A DNA stretch of 64,000 nt from Aquipseudomonas ullengensis (GTDB taxonomy: Bacteria; Pseudomonadota; Gammaproteobacteria; Pseudomonadales; Pseudomonadaceae), in NCBI RefSeq assembly GCF_014174475.1, contig NZ_JACJUD010000003.1, positions 587,406 to 651,405 of the forward strand. Reading direction: 5' to 3'. The notes under the pieces were generated by a model. The model did not search any database. It had not been told where the DNA came from and worked only from the letters and a program-made list of their open reading frames with translations. The translations under genes and the position numbers were made by a program. Each line of letters begins with the position of its first letter. Positions within the stretch are counted from its first letter, which is position 1. Below, one piece after another: positions 20,295 through 28,869 of the stretch.

Positions 20295-22169
20295 ATGACC
20301 CAACACTCGCAATTCGCCTTGCTGCGCACCCGGCGCTTCCTGCCGTTCTTCGTGACCCAGCTGCTCGGCGCCTTCAACGACAACGTATTCAAGCAGGGGC
20401 TGATCTTCGTCGTGCTGTTCGGCATGGCGTTCTCGGACAAGACCGGCAACCTGCTGGTCAACTTCTGCCACATGCTGTTCATCCTGCCGTTCTTCCTGTT
20501 TTCCGCCCTTGGCGGGCAGTTCGGCGAGAAGTTCGCCAAGGACGCGCTGATCCGCATGATCAAGCTGGCCGAGATCGCCATCATGCTGGTCGGCGCCCTG
20601 GGTTTCTTCTACAACAACCTCTACCTGTTGCTGCTGGCGCTGTTCGGCATGGGTACCCACTCGGCACTGTTCGGCCCGGTGAAGTACTCGATCCTGCCGG
20701 CGACCCTGCGCGAGGAGGAGCTGGTGGGCGGCAACGCCCTGGTGGAGATGGGCACCTTTCTGGCGATCCTGGCCGGCACCATCGGCGCCGGGCTGATCAT
20801 GTCCGGTAGTCATTCCGCCGGCCTGGTCTCGGCGGCCATCGTGCTGGTGGCCTGCCTCGGCTACTTCGCCAGCCGGCAGATCCCGCGCTCAGCGGCGGCG
20901 ATGCCGGAGCTGCCGCTGGACTGGAACATCTTCCGCCAGACCTGGGCGACCGTGCAGCTGGGCCTGCGTCAGCGCCCGGCGGTGTCACGCTCGCTGCTCG
21001 GCAACTCCTGGTTCTGGTTCCTCGGCTCGATCTACCTGGCGCAGATCCCGGCCTACGCCAAGGATCTGCTGCACGGCGACAAGAGCGTGATCACCCTGAT
21101 CCTCACCGTGTTCTCGGTGGGTATCGCCCTCGGTTCGGTGCTGTGCGAGAAGCTTTCCGGGCGCAAGGTGGAGATCGGCCTGGTGCCGTTCGGCTCGATC
21201 GGTATGACCCTGTTCGGCATCCTGCTCTGGTGGCATTCGAGCGACTTCCCGGCGGCCACTGCCGCGCATGACTGGCTGGGCCTGCTGGGCATCGGCCAGG
21301 CCTGGTGGATTCTTGCGGATATCTTCGGCATCGGCGTGTTCGGCGGCTTCTATATCGTGCCGCTGTATGCGCTGATCCAGTCGCGCACCGTGGAGACCGA
21401 ACGCGCCCGGGTGATCGCTGCCAACAATATTCTCAATGCGCTGTTCATGGTGGTGTCGGCACTGGTGGCGATGGTGCTGCTGAACGTCGCCGGGCTGAGC
21501 ATTCCCGAGCTGTTCCTGGTGGTGTCGCTGATGAACGTGGCGGTCAACACCTACATCTTCAAGATCGTCCCCGAATTCACCATGCGCTTCCTCATCTGGC
21601 TGCTCGGCCACTCGATGTACCGGGTCCGGCACCAGGGGCTGGAGGCGATCCCGGACGAGGGCGCGGCGGTGGTAGTGTGCAACCACGTGTCGTTCGTCGA
21701 TGCGCTGCTGATCGGTGGTGCGGTGCGCCGGCCGATGCGTTTCGTCATGTACTACAAGATCTACAACCTGCCGGTACTCAACTTCATCTTTCGCACCGCC
21801 GGCACTGTGCCGATTGCCGGGCGCAGCGAAGACCCCGAGGTCTACGAGCAGGCGTTCAAGCGCATCGCCCAATATCTGGAGGATGGCGAGGTGGTGTGTA
21901 TCTTCCCCGAGGGCAAGCTGACCACCACTGGTGAGATCGACGAGTTCAAGGCCGGGGTGGAACGCATCCTCAGCGCCAACCCGGTACCGGTGATTCCCAT
22001 GGCCCTGCAGGGCCTGTGGGGTAGCTTCTTCAGTCGTGATCCGAGCAAGGGTCTGTTCCGCCGCTTCTGGTCGCGCATCACCGTGGTGGCTGGCCAGCCG
22101 CTGCCGGCGGATACTGGGCGACTGGTGCTGCAGGAACAGGTCAGAGCCTTGCGCGGCAGCGTGCGCTGA
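20295..22169 (+). CDS. MFS transporter fused to PlsC-type acyltransferase
   Basis: Two-domain inner-membrane protein of 624 aa. Residues about 10-415 form a major-facilitator domain like the lysophospholipid flippase LplT (FFVTQLLGAFNDNVFKQ at about 15-31). Residues about 430-624 are a 1-acylglycerol-phosphate acyltransferase domain with the catalytic NHVSFVD (HX4D, about 461-467), the FPEG motif and VIPMAL. The arrangement suggests uptake and re-acylation of lysophospholipids, as for LplT plus Aas. The acyl-ACP synthetase part of Aas is missing. Matches PA3267 by order. Confidence 0.92.
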   Translation: MTQHSQFALLRTRRFLPFFVTQLLGAFNDNVFKQGLIFVVLFGMAFSDKTGNLLVNFCHMLFILPFFLFSALGGQFGEKFAKDALIRMIKLAEIAIMLVGALGFFYNNLYLLLLALFGMGTHSALFGPVKYSILPATLREEELVGGNALVEMGTFLAILAGTIGAGLIMSGSHSAGLVSAAIVLVACLGYFASRQIPRSAAAMPELPLDWNIFRQTWATVQLGLRQRPAVSRSLLGNSWFWFLGSIYLAQIPAYAKDLLHGDKSVITLILTVFSVGIALGSVLCEKLSGRKVEIGLVPFGSIGMTLFGILLWWHSSDFPAATAAHDWLGLLGIGQAWWILADIFGIGVFGGFYIVPLYALIQSRTVETERARVIAANNILNALFMVVSALVAMVLLNVAGLSIPELFLVVSLMNVAVNTYIFKIVPEFTMRFLIWLLGHSMYRVRHQGLEAIPDEGAAVVVCNHVSFVDALLIGGAVRRPMRFVMYYKIYNLPVLNFIFRTAGTVPIAGRSEDPEVYEQAFKRIAQYLEDGEVVCIFPEGKLTTTGEIDEFKAGVERILSANPVPVIPMALQGLWGSFFSRDPSKGLFRRFWSRITVVAGQPLPADTGRLVLQEQVRALRGSVR

Positions 22170-22181
22170 GTGTTGCCGGAA

Positions 22182-22214
22182 TGAAAAAGCCCGCCAATTG
22201 GCGGGCTTTTTTCT
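22182..22214. terminator. intrinsic terminator between MFS-acyltransferase and gdx
   Basis: AAAAAGCCCGCC AATT GGCGGGCTTTTTT forms a stem with tails on both sides, shared by converging genes. Confidence 0.9.
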
Positions 22215-22223
22215 GCCTGTGTC

Positions 22224-22538
22224 TCAGTGACTGAGCTTGAGGCCGAGCAGGCCTGCGACGATCAAGCCAACGCTGAGCAGACGTACCAGCGCCATGGACT
22301 CGCCGAACAGGATGATCCCGGCGATCACCGTGCCGACGGCGCCGACCCCGGTCCAGATCGCATAGGCGGTACCCAGAGGCAGCTCCTTCATCGCCAGGCC
22401 GAGCAGGGCCAGGCTGACGATCATCGCGCCAACGGTGAGCAGGGTAGGGATGGGGCGGGTGAAGCCGTCGGTGTATTTCAGGCCGACAGCCCAGCCGACT
22501 TCGAACAGGCCGGCGAGAAACAGGATGATCCAGGACAT
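22224..22538 (-). CDS. gdx: small multidrug resistance family guanidinium exporter (Gdx/SugE)
   Basis: Four-helix inner-membrane proton-coupled exporter, 104 aa from the ATG at 22538. The N-terminal block [20 protein letters not shown] carries the essential membrane glutamate at about residue 13. GFTR and the [11 protein letters not shown] signature (about 56-66) are typical of the SugE/Gdx branch. The leader carries a guanidine-II riboswitch, so the natural substrate is very probably guanidinium. The frame extends upstream to 22589 but that would translate the riboswitch. Confidence 0.94.
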   Translation of the reverse strand: MSWIILFLAGLFEVGWAVGLKYTDGFTRPIPTLLTVGAMIVSLALLGLAMKELPLGTAYAIWTGVGAVGTVIAGIILFGESMALVRLLSVGLIVAGLLGLKLSH

Positions 22539-22568
22539 GAGGTGCTCCGCAGTACAGCTAAGGAATTG

Positions 22569-22617
22569 CGGGCCGTCCCGGATGGTCACTCGAAAGGAGT
22601 TGCAAGGTCGTCCTTGC
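22569..22617 (-). promoter_or_regulatory. guanidine-II (mini-ykkC) riboswitch
   Basis: On the minus strand two small hairpins each carry an ACGR tetraloop: GCAAGG-ACGA-CCTTGC (22602-22617) and CGGG-ACGG-CCCG (22569-22580). A 21-nt linker separates them, and the second ends 30 nt before the gdx start. Paired ACGR-loop hairpins define the guanidine-II class. Translational control is likely because the region between hairpin and ATG lacks an obvious terminator. Confidence 0.88.
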
Positions 22618-22707
22618 GTTGTGCGTTATTTTGCACATACCACTGCACAGGGCAAGCTCACCGGGATGAGCGGGCCCTGGCAGGTGTTGCGAGAATTGTC
22701 TGAAGGG

Positions 22708-23628
22708 TCAAATACCCTCTGGGACTTCCTCGCCGCCCAGGGCTTCGAACAGCGCCGGCAGGAAGTCGCAGAAGGTCAGCATCATCAGGGTGAAGCTGGC
22801 ATCCAGTTGGCCGAGGTTGTCGTCGCCACCATCCTGCGCGGCCTGGTCCTGCAGTAGGTCTTCGAAGCGCAGGCGCTTGACCACCAGCTTGTCGTCGAGG
22901 ACGAAGGACAGCTTGTCCTGCCAGGCCAGGGACAACTGGGTAACCAGCTTGCCGGCGGACAGGTGCAACTGGATTTCCTCGCTGGTCAGGTCCTGGCGCT
23001 TGCAACGCACCACGCCGCCGTCTTCGGCCGTGTCGCGCAGCTCGCACTCGTCGAGTACGAAGAAGTCCGGCGCGGCCTGTTGCGACTTGACCCAATCGGT
23101 CATGGTCGCGGTCGGCGCCATCTTCACCGACAGCGGGCGCACCGGCAGCGAGCCGAGTACTTCACGTAGGGTCGACAGCAGGTCTTCGGCACGCTTGGCG
23201 CTGGCCGAGTCGACCAGGATCAGGCCGAGCTTGGGCGCAATGGCGGCGAAGGTAGCCGAGCGGCGGACGAAGGCGCGCGGCAGGAAGGACAGGATGATCT
23301 CGTCCTTGAGCTGGTCGCGCTCTTTCTTGTAGACCTTGCGCATCTGTTCGGCTTCGATCTGGTCGACCTTTTCCTTCAGTGCATCGCGCACCACGCTGCC
23401 CGGCAGGATGCGTTCTTCCTTGCGCGCGGCAACCAGCAGGAAGTCACCGCTGGTGTGTACCAGAGGAGCGTCCTCGCCTTTACCAAACGGGGCGATGAAG
23501 CCGTAGGTGGTGAGTTCCTGGCTGGCGCAGGAACGGGCCAGTTTGGTGGCGAGTGCAGCCTCAAGCGCCTCGGCATCGAAGGGCAGATCCTGAGTAAGGC
23601 GATAGACAAGCAGGTTGCGGAACCACAT
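22708..23628 (-). CDS. rdgC: recombination-associated protein RdgC
   Basis: Nucleoid-associated, ring-forming DNA-binding protein that limits RecA activity. The ATG at 23628 gives 306 aa starting [13 protein letters not shown], the conserved N-terminus. Conserved blocks [20 protein letters not shown] (about 25-44) and [11 protein letters not shown] (about 228-238) are present. The frame extends to 23688 without similarity. The downstream tail has no clear terminator. Confidence 0.96.
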   Translation of the reverse strand: MWFRNLLVYRLTQDLPFDAEALEAALATKLARSCASQELTTYGFIAPFGKGEDAPLVHTSGDFLLVAARKEERILPGSVVRDALKEKVDQIEAEQMRKVYKKERDQLKDEIILSFLPRAFVRRSATFAAIAPKLGLILVDSASAKRAEDLLSTLREVLGSLPVRPLSVKMAPTATMTDWVKSQQAAPDFFVLDECELRDTAEDGGVVRCKRQDLTSEEIQLHLSAGKLVTQLSLAWQDKLSFVLDDKLVVKRLRFEDLLQDQAAQDGGDDNLGQLDASFTLMMLTFCDFLPALFEALGGEEVPEGI

Positions 23629-23830
23629 GGGGCTGACTCTCCAATTGCGCAAAGCGCGCATTATTCTCCGCCGGGGCGGATTGTCCAAGCTGCAGTCGAG
23701 TCATCTGCTGCTTAAAATGACGAGCAGCCCCCGTTCTCCTAAGCCTTTGGAACTGCTGAAAATTCTTTTTAAAAAAGAGCTTGCCAAGGTTCGGGTCGCT
23801 GTCTAGAATGCGCCCCACTTCGAGAGTGAA

Positions 23831-23906
23831 GGGTGATTAGCTCAGCCGGGAGAGCATCTGCCTTACAAGCAGAGGGTCGGCGGTTCGATCCCGTCATCAC
23901 CCACCA
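23831..23906 (+). tRNA. tRNA-Val (anticodon TAC)
   Basis: Acceptor arms GGGTGAT and ATCACCC pair. The anticodon loop CTTACAA shows TAC, and the T-arm GGTTCGATCC is present. The 3' CCA is encoded at 23904-23906. 76 nt including CCA. Confidence 0.98.
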
Positions 23907-23927
23907 TCTCGCTCCACGAGGTTACGC

Positions 23928-24004
23928 GCAGCGGTAGTTCAGTCGGTTAGAATACCGGCCTGTCACGCCGGGGGTCGCGGGTTCGAGTCCCGTCCGCTGC
24001 GCCA
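23928..24004 (+). tRNA. tRNA-Asp (anticodon GTC)
   Basis: Acceptor arms GCAGCGG and CCGCTGC pair, with discriminator G and encoded CCA at 24002-24004. The anticodon stem-loop CCGGCCTGTCACGCCGG shows GTC. It follows the tRNA-Val gene by 21 bp, so the two form one transcript. Confidence 0.98.
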
Positions 24005-24043
24005 TACATAAGCCTTGGTTAGACTGAAGACCAAGACTGGAAG

Positions 24044-24070
24044 AAACGACCGAAAGGTCGTTTTTTTTTG
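24044..24070 (+). terminator. terminator of the tRNA-Val-tRNA-Asp transcript
   Basis: AACGACC GAAA GGTCGTT followed by a run of T (24059-24069) is a compact GNRA-capped intrinsic terminator. Confidence 0.9.
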
Positions 24071-24233
24071 CCCGCGATTTACCGTCGGCAATATCAGCGT
24101 GCCCATTTTCTCTCGATGACGTATGAACTAATCGCGCTTGCGTGGTTCCTACTGTGCCGTAGCCAGTGCTTGGCGCAGACTGCTAAGCTCGCGCACTCCC
24201 CCCGGCCCATCGCGGCTATAACAAGGATCAAGC

Positions 24234-24947
24234 ATGAAACAACATCGTCTTGCGGCTGCGGTTGCTCTGGTAAGCCTGGTACTGGCTGGTTGCGACTCGC
24301 AGACCAGCACTGTGGAGCTCAAGACTCCGGCGCAGAAAGCTTCCTATGGCATCGGCCTGAACATGGGCAAGAGCCTGTCCCGCGAAGGCATGGACGATCT
24401 CGATCCGAAAGCTGTTGCGCTGGGTATCGAAGACGCCATGGCGAAGAAAGATCCGCAGATCAAGGACGAAGAGCTGGCTGAAGCGTTCTCCTTCCTGCAG
24501 AAGCGTTCCGAAGAGCGCATGAAGGCGCTGAACGATAAAGCGGCCGAGGCCGGCAAGAAGTTCCTCGAAGAGAATGGCAAGAAGGAAGGCGTGGTTACCA
24601 CCAAGTCCGGCCTGCAATATGAAGTCGTGAAGAAAACCGACGGCGCCCAGCCGAAAGCTACCGATGTAGTGACCGTTCACTACGAAGGCAAGCTGACTGA
24701 TGGCACCGTGTTCGACAGCTCCGTTGAGCGTGGCAGCCCGATCGATCTGCCGGTCAGTGGTGTAATCCCAGGTTGGGTCGAAGGCCTGCAACTGATGCAC
24801 GTTGGCGAGAAGTACAAACTGTACATCCCGAGTGAGCTGGCCTACGGCGAGCAGAGCCCGAGCCCGACCATTCCGGCCAACTCGGTCCTGGTCTTCGATC
24901 TGGAACTGATCGCCATCAAGGATCCGGCTGCCGCTCCTGCTCAATAA
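24234..24947 (+). CDS. FKBP-type peptidyl-prolyl isomerase lipoprotein (FkpA/Mip-like)
   Basis: Envelope prolyl isomerase and chaperone, 237 aa. A lipoprotein signal peptide ends at LAGC, giving a lipidated Cys at about 20. Residues about 30-125 form the helical dimerisation domain of FkpA/Mip proteins ([14 protein letters not shown]-like charged helices). Residues about 130-230 are the FKBP domain with [30 protein letters not shown] and [15 protein letters not shown] lies before the ATG. PAO1 has this gene, remembered as PA3262, next to rdgC in the same way. Confidence 0.94.
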   Translation: MKQHRLAAAVALVSLVLAGCDSQTSTVELKTPAQKASYGIGLNMGKSLSREGMDDLDPKAVALGIEDAMAKKDPQIKDEELAEAFSFLQKRSEERMKALNDKAAEAGKKFLEENGKKEGVVTTKSGLQYEVVKKTDGAQPKATDVVTVHYEGKLTDGTVFDSSVERGSPIDLPVSGVIPGWVEGLQLMHVGEKYKLYIPSELAYGEQSPSPTIPANSVLVFDLELIAIKDPAAAPAQ

Positions 24948-24964
24948 GAGCCTGCTGCCTGATC

Positions 24965-24993
24965 AACAACGCCCCGCCAGTCGGGGCGTTGTC
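24965..24993 (+). terminator. terminator after the FKBP gene
   Basis: CAACGCCCCG and CGGGGCGTTG form a 10-bp stem with a CCAGT loop region, followed by TCGTTTC. The T-tract is weak. Confidence 0.65.
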
Positions 24994-25307
24994 GTTTCTG
25001 CGGGCGAACCCCGGTGCGACCTGGCAGTCTGAATAGGGGTATGGACTGCGCGGGTGTTACGGTTATGCACATCGTGCGGGTTACTTGCCTTGTCCCGACT
25101 GTTACAGTTTTCCTGAGCAATGCTCGGTCAGTAAGTAGCTGATTTTTAATGTTTTTTGTTCTTGAGCAAAAAACGCCCGATCTGTTGCGGGGCCGCGTGG
25201 CGTGGGCGTTTGCCAGAGCTGTCACGACTCTGTGCACAGGGTTATCCACAGGCTTGGTGGATAACATTGGCGAGCCCAGCAGGCATGCGGCATGACGGAG
25301 AGTTTGC
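24994..25307. other. gene-free stretch with inverted repeats and a DnaA-box-like pair
   Basis: No gene recognised. Visible structures are GTTTTTTG/CAAAAAAC (25151-25158 and 25167-25174), overlapped by AAACGCCC/GGGCGTTT (25171-25178 and 25204-25211). There is also an inverted pair of DnaA-box-like motifs, TTATCCACA at 25242-25250 and the complement of TTATCCACC at 25256-25264. It could hold the promoter of the next gene and a small RNA or leader. Confidence 0.4.
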
Positions 25308-25745
25308 ATGGCAATTCCTGAGAATATGACGCGTTACCTCGCCCTGGCGCAGCGCTTGCTCGCCGGTGGGCGATTGCCTTCATTGCTGCTGGCGGTATCT
25401 CGCAAGATGCCGCTAAAGGATGGTCGGGTCGGTCGCCTGCGCGAGGATCTCGACCTACTTCTCGGGCTGTGCGTTGCCTGGTGGCGCGGTGAATACCGGG
25501 CGCTGGGTTCGCAGGCCCTGCTGAGCATTGTTGCCGGCCTGCTGTATTTCCTCATGCCGCTCGATGCGGTGCCGGACTGGTTGCTCGGCGTCGGGCTGCT
25601 CGATGATCTGGCCGTGCTGGCCTGGGTGCTGCGTACCTGGGATAGCGAGTTGCAGGCCTATCGTGTGTGGCGTGAACAGCAGGGCGCCCAGGCGCTGTCG
25701 CGCATCGAGAAACTCCCCGGCGAGGACGAGGTGCACCAGCGTTAG
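25308..25745 (+). CDS. YkvA / DUF1232 family membrane protein
   Basis: 145 aa protein of unknown function. Residues about 55-100 contain the DUF1232 hallmark: a hydrophobic helix followed by YFLMPLDAVPDWLLGVGLLDDLAVLAWVL, in which D-x-x-PD-x-x-x-G-x-x-DD is conserved. Two or more hydrophobic segments suggest membrane association. A possible second start is the ATG at 25326. Same position as PA3261 in PAO1, from memory. Confidence 0.85.
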   Translation: MAIPENMTRYLALAQRLLAGGRLPSLLLAVSRKMPLKDGRVGRLREDLDLLLGLCVAWWRGEYRALGSQALLSIVAGLLYFLMPLDAVPDWLLGVGLLDDLAVLAWVLRTWDSELQAYRVWREQQGAQALSRIEKLPGEDEVHQR

Positions 25746-25862
25746 GCGCTCGTTGCATGGCTGTGTAGTGGTCGTGTCCTATCCGTGGAGCAGGCTGTTA
25801 AGATGGCGTCTTGCAAGGGAGAGCGCCGTACTCAGCGGCGCTGCTGTCCACGGAGAGTAGTA

Positions 25863-26201
25863 ATGAGCGTGCAAGTGATCATGCGCGAAGGCCAGGCGGA
25901 ATACGCCGTGCTGCCCTGGGCCGAGTACCAGGCGCTGCTGCAGGCTGCCGGTCGTGCGCCTGCGACCCTGGCGGTTGCTCCAGCGGCTGCCAATACCGCG
26001 ACTGCGACTGCGCCGTCTCTAAGTGAGTTGAGCGCACTGCGTGAAGCGCGCGGCATGGCCCAGGCCGACCTGGCCCGGGCAGTGGGCATCAGCCCGCACT
26101 ACCTGAACATGATCGAGAGCGGCGAGCGCGAGCCGGATGCGGCGATTCGCCGTTCCCTGGCGTTCACCCTCGGCATCGATGGTTGGGAGCAAGACTCTTG
26201 A
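25863..26201 (+). CDS. XRE-family HTH regulator with Phd-like N-terminus
   Basis: 112 aa from the ATG at 25863, preceded by GGAGAGTA. The first 30 residues (VIMREGQAEYAVLPWAEYQ) resemble the strand-helix start of Phd/YefM-type antitoxins. An Ala/Thr-rich linker follows. Residues about 55-110 are a Cro/C1-type HTH (LREARGMAQADLARAVG, SPHYLNMIESGEREP). The stop overlaps the next reading frame. No toxin family is recognisable next door, so a toxin-antitoxin role is not supported. Confidence 0.85.
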   Translation: MSVQVIMREGQAEYAVLPWAEYQALLQAAGRAPATLAVAPAAANTATATAPSLSELSALREARGMAQADLARAVGISPHYLNMIESGEREPDAAIRRSLAFTLGIDGWEQDS

Positions 26202-26563
26202 GTGTGCGCATCCATCGCCAGCACTGGCAGGCCCTGCTCACCGAGCTGGAAGATGCCCGCCGTCAACGTCACCTATTGACCTATCGGGCTCTGGTCGAGC
26301 GCCTGCAGTTGCCGACCCCGGCCATGCAGACCCTGACCGCTGCCCTGGAGCACCTGGCCGCACTGGATGCCAAAGGCGAACGGCCCCTGCGCAGTGCGTT
26401 GGTGATCAGCCAGGGCGCCAGTCGCCTGCCGCGTACCGGGTTCTTCGAATGCGCCACTCGCCTCGGGCGTTTCAGCGGCCCTTCCGATGGTATCGCCGCG
26501 GCCTCCTGGCATGCGGCAGAAGTGGCGCGAGTCTTCGAGTTCACCTACCCCGAGGAAATCTGA
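26198..26563 (+). CDS. hypothetical protein, helical, in HTH-Sel1 cluster
   Basis: I do not recognise this protein. From the TTG at 26198 it is 121 aa; a GTG at 26204 or a TTG at 26183 are alternatives. It is soluble and rich in Leu, Arg and Ala. The N-terminal RIHRQHWQALLTELEDARRQ looks like an amphipathic helix, and TYRALVERLQLPTPAMQTLTAALEHL could be a winged-helix-like DNA-binding fold. It overlaps the XRE gene stop and ends directly before the Sel1-repeat gene, so the three are probably co-transcribed. Confidence 0.7.
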   Translation: MSVRIHRQHWQALLTELEDARRQRHLLTYRALVERLQLPTPAMQTLTAALEHLAALDAKGERPLRSALVISQGASRLPRTGFFECATRLGRFSGPSDGIAAASWHAAEVARVFEFTYPEEI

Positions 26564-27043
26564 GTGCTTTGGCCGCTGCGGGCGCGCCTGGGCTACTGGG
26601 CTGCCCGACGCATGTTTCACTGGCGCTGGCTCCTGCAGCAGCCACGTGCGTGGGCCTGGATGCAGGGACAATACGCCCGCATGGCCGCACTCGGCGACGT
26701 CTCTGCACAGAGCTTCTACGGACATATCCTGCTGTTCCGCGGCCAGGGCTTCGGCGCACGCGAGGAAGGTTTGCGCCTGCTGCGGCTGGCGGCCAGCAAT
26801 GGCGAGGGCAAGGCGGCCTATCAGGTCGGCCTGGCCTGCCTGGCCGGTGATACGCGGCAGGCACCTGATGCGGCCGAGGCCGCGCGCTGGTGGGGGCTGG
26901 CCGCCGATGCCGGTCATCCGCTCGCGGCACAGCGACTGGCGACGCTCTACCGCGAGGGCGGCCCCGGCCTGGCTGCCGACAGCGTTCTCGCCGAGCGCTT
27001 TGCTCAGCGCGCGGAGACCCTGGGCTTCACGCGGAAAGACTGA
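26564..27043 (+). CDS. Sel1-repeat / tetratricopeptide-like protein
   Basis: 159 aa from a GTG immediately after the previous stop. Residues about 38-150 hold Sel1-like repeats (GDVSAQSFYGHILL, LRLLRLAASNGEGKAAYQVGLACL, AARWWGLAADAGHPLAAQRLATLYREG), a solenoid used for protein-protein contacts. No signal peptide is clear; the N-terminus is Trp/Arg-rich. The end overlaps the convergent EAL gene by 17 bp. Confidence 0.85.
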   Translation: MLWPLRARLGYWAARRMFHWRWLLQQPRAWAWMQGQYARMAALGDVSAQSFYGHILLFRGQGFGAREEGLRLLRLAASNGEGKAAYQVGLACLAGDTRQAPDAAEAARWWGLAADAGHPLAAQRLATLYREGGPGLAADSVLAERFAQRAETLGFTRKD

Positions 27044-28787
27044 GCGTATCGAGGATGTGCAGGCTGTAGCCCGGCACCGCCTTGGCATGGCGCTTGGCCT
27101 CCGACGCCAACCCGGCCAACTGACTGGCATCCAGCTGCGCACAGCTCTGCGGATGCAGATGCACCACACCAATCGACAGTGACAGCAGCGGAAATTCCTC
27201 GCGCTTGCCCTGGCGGTTGTGCGCGACAAAGCAGCCGGCCTGTAGGTGTTCGTCGTGATAGAAGCGCCGGCACTGGCTCTGGAAGTCTTCCAGCAAGTGG
27301 TTGAGGCGTTTGCGCCAGTCTGTCGAACCGAGCACCAGGAGGAAGTCATCGCCGCCGATATGGCCGACGAAATCACGGCTGGGATCGACTCGCTCGTTCA
27401 GGCACTGCGCCAGGCACAGCAGCACTTCGTCGCCCTTGGCGTAGCCGTAGAGGTCGTTGAATGGCTTGAAGCTGTCGATATCCACGTAGCACACCACGGC
27501 CTCACGCCCTTGCTGCAGCAGGCGGGTGAGGCACTGCTGGATCGGCACATTGCCGGGCAACAGAGTCAGCGGGTTGGCGTGGCGGGCCTGCTGGATCTTG
27601 CGTTCGGTGATCAGCTTGAGTACGTCAATCACGCGGCCCAGGCCACGGTAGCGGCCGTGCTGGGTGATGATGAAGTCTTCTTCCATGCGTTGGCGCGCAC
27701 GGCTGGTGAGCAGGCGGCTGACCTGTTGCAGCGACTGGCCGATGTCCACGGCGAGGAAGTCCGTGCTCATCAGCCGGCTGATCGGCTTGCGCGCGAACAG
27801 GTCGGTGGCGAATGGCTTGAGCAGCGCTTCCGACAGCGAGTAGCGATGGACGATGCCGACCGGCTGGGCCAGCTCATCGAGCACGGCCAGGGAGTTTAGG
27901 TTGGCCTGGGCCCGGAAGGCTTCCAGCACCTCGGCAGTGGCGGTGCCCTGGCTTACGGCCGGTTGCTCGTTGAGCAGCGCGCTGAGGTCGACGCTGTCTT
28001 CGCTGAGTGGGGTGGCGATGCCGTCCAGGCGCGGCAGCAGTTTGTGCGCATCCCGCGGCGGTTGTTCCAGCGGACGGCTGAGCAGGTAGCCCTGGACCAG
28101 GTCCACACCCATCTCGATGAGTACGGCCAGTTCCTCGACCAGTTCGATGCCTTCGGCGATCACTTGCGCGCGCGAGGCCTTGGCCATTTTCAGGATGGAG
28201 CCGACGAACTCGCGCTTGACCGCGTCGAGGTGGATGCCATCGATGAAGTGGCGATCGATCTTCACGTAGTCCGGGCGCAGTTCCGACCACAGGCGCAGGC
28301 TCGAATAGCCGGCACCGAGGTCGTCCAGGGCGATGGAGAAGCCCATGGCGCGGTAGTGGTGCAGGGCGGTGTCGAGCAGGCTGAAGTCGTCGATGGGTGC
28401 CTGCTCGGTCAACTCGATCACCACCTGATCCGGCGAGATGCCGAGGTCCTGCAGCAGCTTGAGGGTGCGCCCCGGCTGGTGGCTGGGTTCCAGCAGGGAT
28501 TCCGGCGAGACGTTGAGGAACAGCTTGCCGCCCAGTTGTAGCTCGCGAAAGCGTCGGCAGGCACTCTTGCGCGCAGCCTGCTCCAGCTCGCTCAGGCGGC
28601 CGGCGTTGCGGGCCACGCTGAACAGGGCGATAGGGGCGTGCAATGGGCTGTTGGACGGGCCGCGGGTCAGCGCCTCGTAGCCGAGGATGCGTCGCTCGGA
28701 GAGCGAGACGATGGGTTGAAACAGGCTGTGCAGGTCGCCGTGAGCGAGGATCAGGCCCAATGCGCTCAACTGCTCGGTGACGGTCAT
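27027..28787 (-). CDS. EAL-CBS-GGDEF c-di-GMP turnover protein
   Basis: 586 aa cytoplasmic protein from the ATG at 28787. The N-terminal EAL phosphodiesterase domain (about 10-255) retains YEALTRG, IELTEQ, DDLGAGYSSL, VKIDRHF, AEGIE and QGYLLSRP, so catalysis is plausible. A pair of CBS domains (about 270-395) could sense adenine nucleotides. The C-terminal GGDEF domain has HIGGDDF, a conservative variant of the active site, and no RxxD inhibitory site. No membrane helices are seen. Same order as PA3258 next to the Prc protease gene. Confidence 0.92.
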   Translation of the reverse strand: MTVTEQLSALGLILAHGDLHSLFQPIVSLSERRILGYEALTRGPSNSPLHAPIALFSVARNAGRLSELEQAARKSACRRFRELQLGGKLFLNVSPESLLEPSHQPGRTLKLLQDLGISPDQVVIELTEQAPIDDFSLLDTALHHYRAMGFSIALDDLGAGYSSLRLWSELRPDYVKIDRHFIDGIHLDAVKREFVGSILKMAKASRAQVIAEGIELVEELAVLIEMGVDLVQGYLLSRPLEQPPRDAHKLLPRLDGIATPLSEDSVDLSALLNEQPAVSQGTATAEVLEAFRAQANLNSLAVLDELAQPVGIVHRYSLSEALLKPFATDLFARKPISRLMSTDFLAVDIGQSLQQVSRLLTSRARQRMEEDFIITQHGRYRGLGRVIDVLKLITERKIQQARHANPLTLLPGNVPIQQCLTRLLQQGREAVVCYVDIDSFKPFNDLYGYAKGDEVLLCLAQCLNERVDPSRDFVGHIGGDDFLLVLGSTDWRKRLNHLLEDFQSQCRRFYHDEHLQAGCFVAHNRQGKREEFPLLSLSIGVVHLHPQSCAQLDASQLAGLASEAKRHAKAVPGYSLHILDTLSLSA

Positions 28788-28800
28788 GGTGGCTCTCGAT

Positions 28801-28833
28801 AAAAACAAAGGGGCCGGTATTGCTACCGGCCCC
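28801..28833 (-). terminator. intrinsic terminator of prc
   Basis: On the minus strand GGGGCCGGTA-GCAA-TACCGGCCCC is followed by TTTGTTTTT. It separates prc from the EAL-CBS-GGDEF gene. Confidence 0.9.
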
Positions 28834-28869
28834 TTATTTCACGACAGCGCTATGACGCTTTAATGACGG

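Noticed and set aside
25242..25264. Replication origin
   Set aside because: Only two DnaA-like boxes, no AT-rich unwinding region, and no dnaA, dnaN or gidA nearby. TTATCCACC also recurs in the dispersed palindromes.
25863..26563. Toxin-antitoxin pair
   Set aside because: The first protein has an antitoxin-like N-terminus, but the neighbour shows no known toxin motif; kept only as a weak observation.
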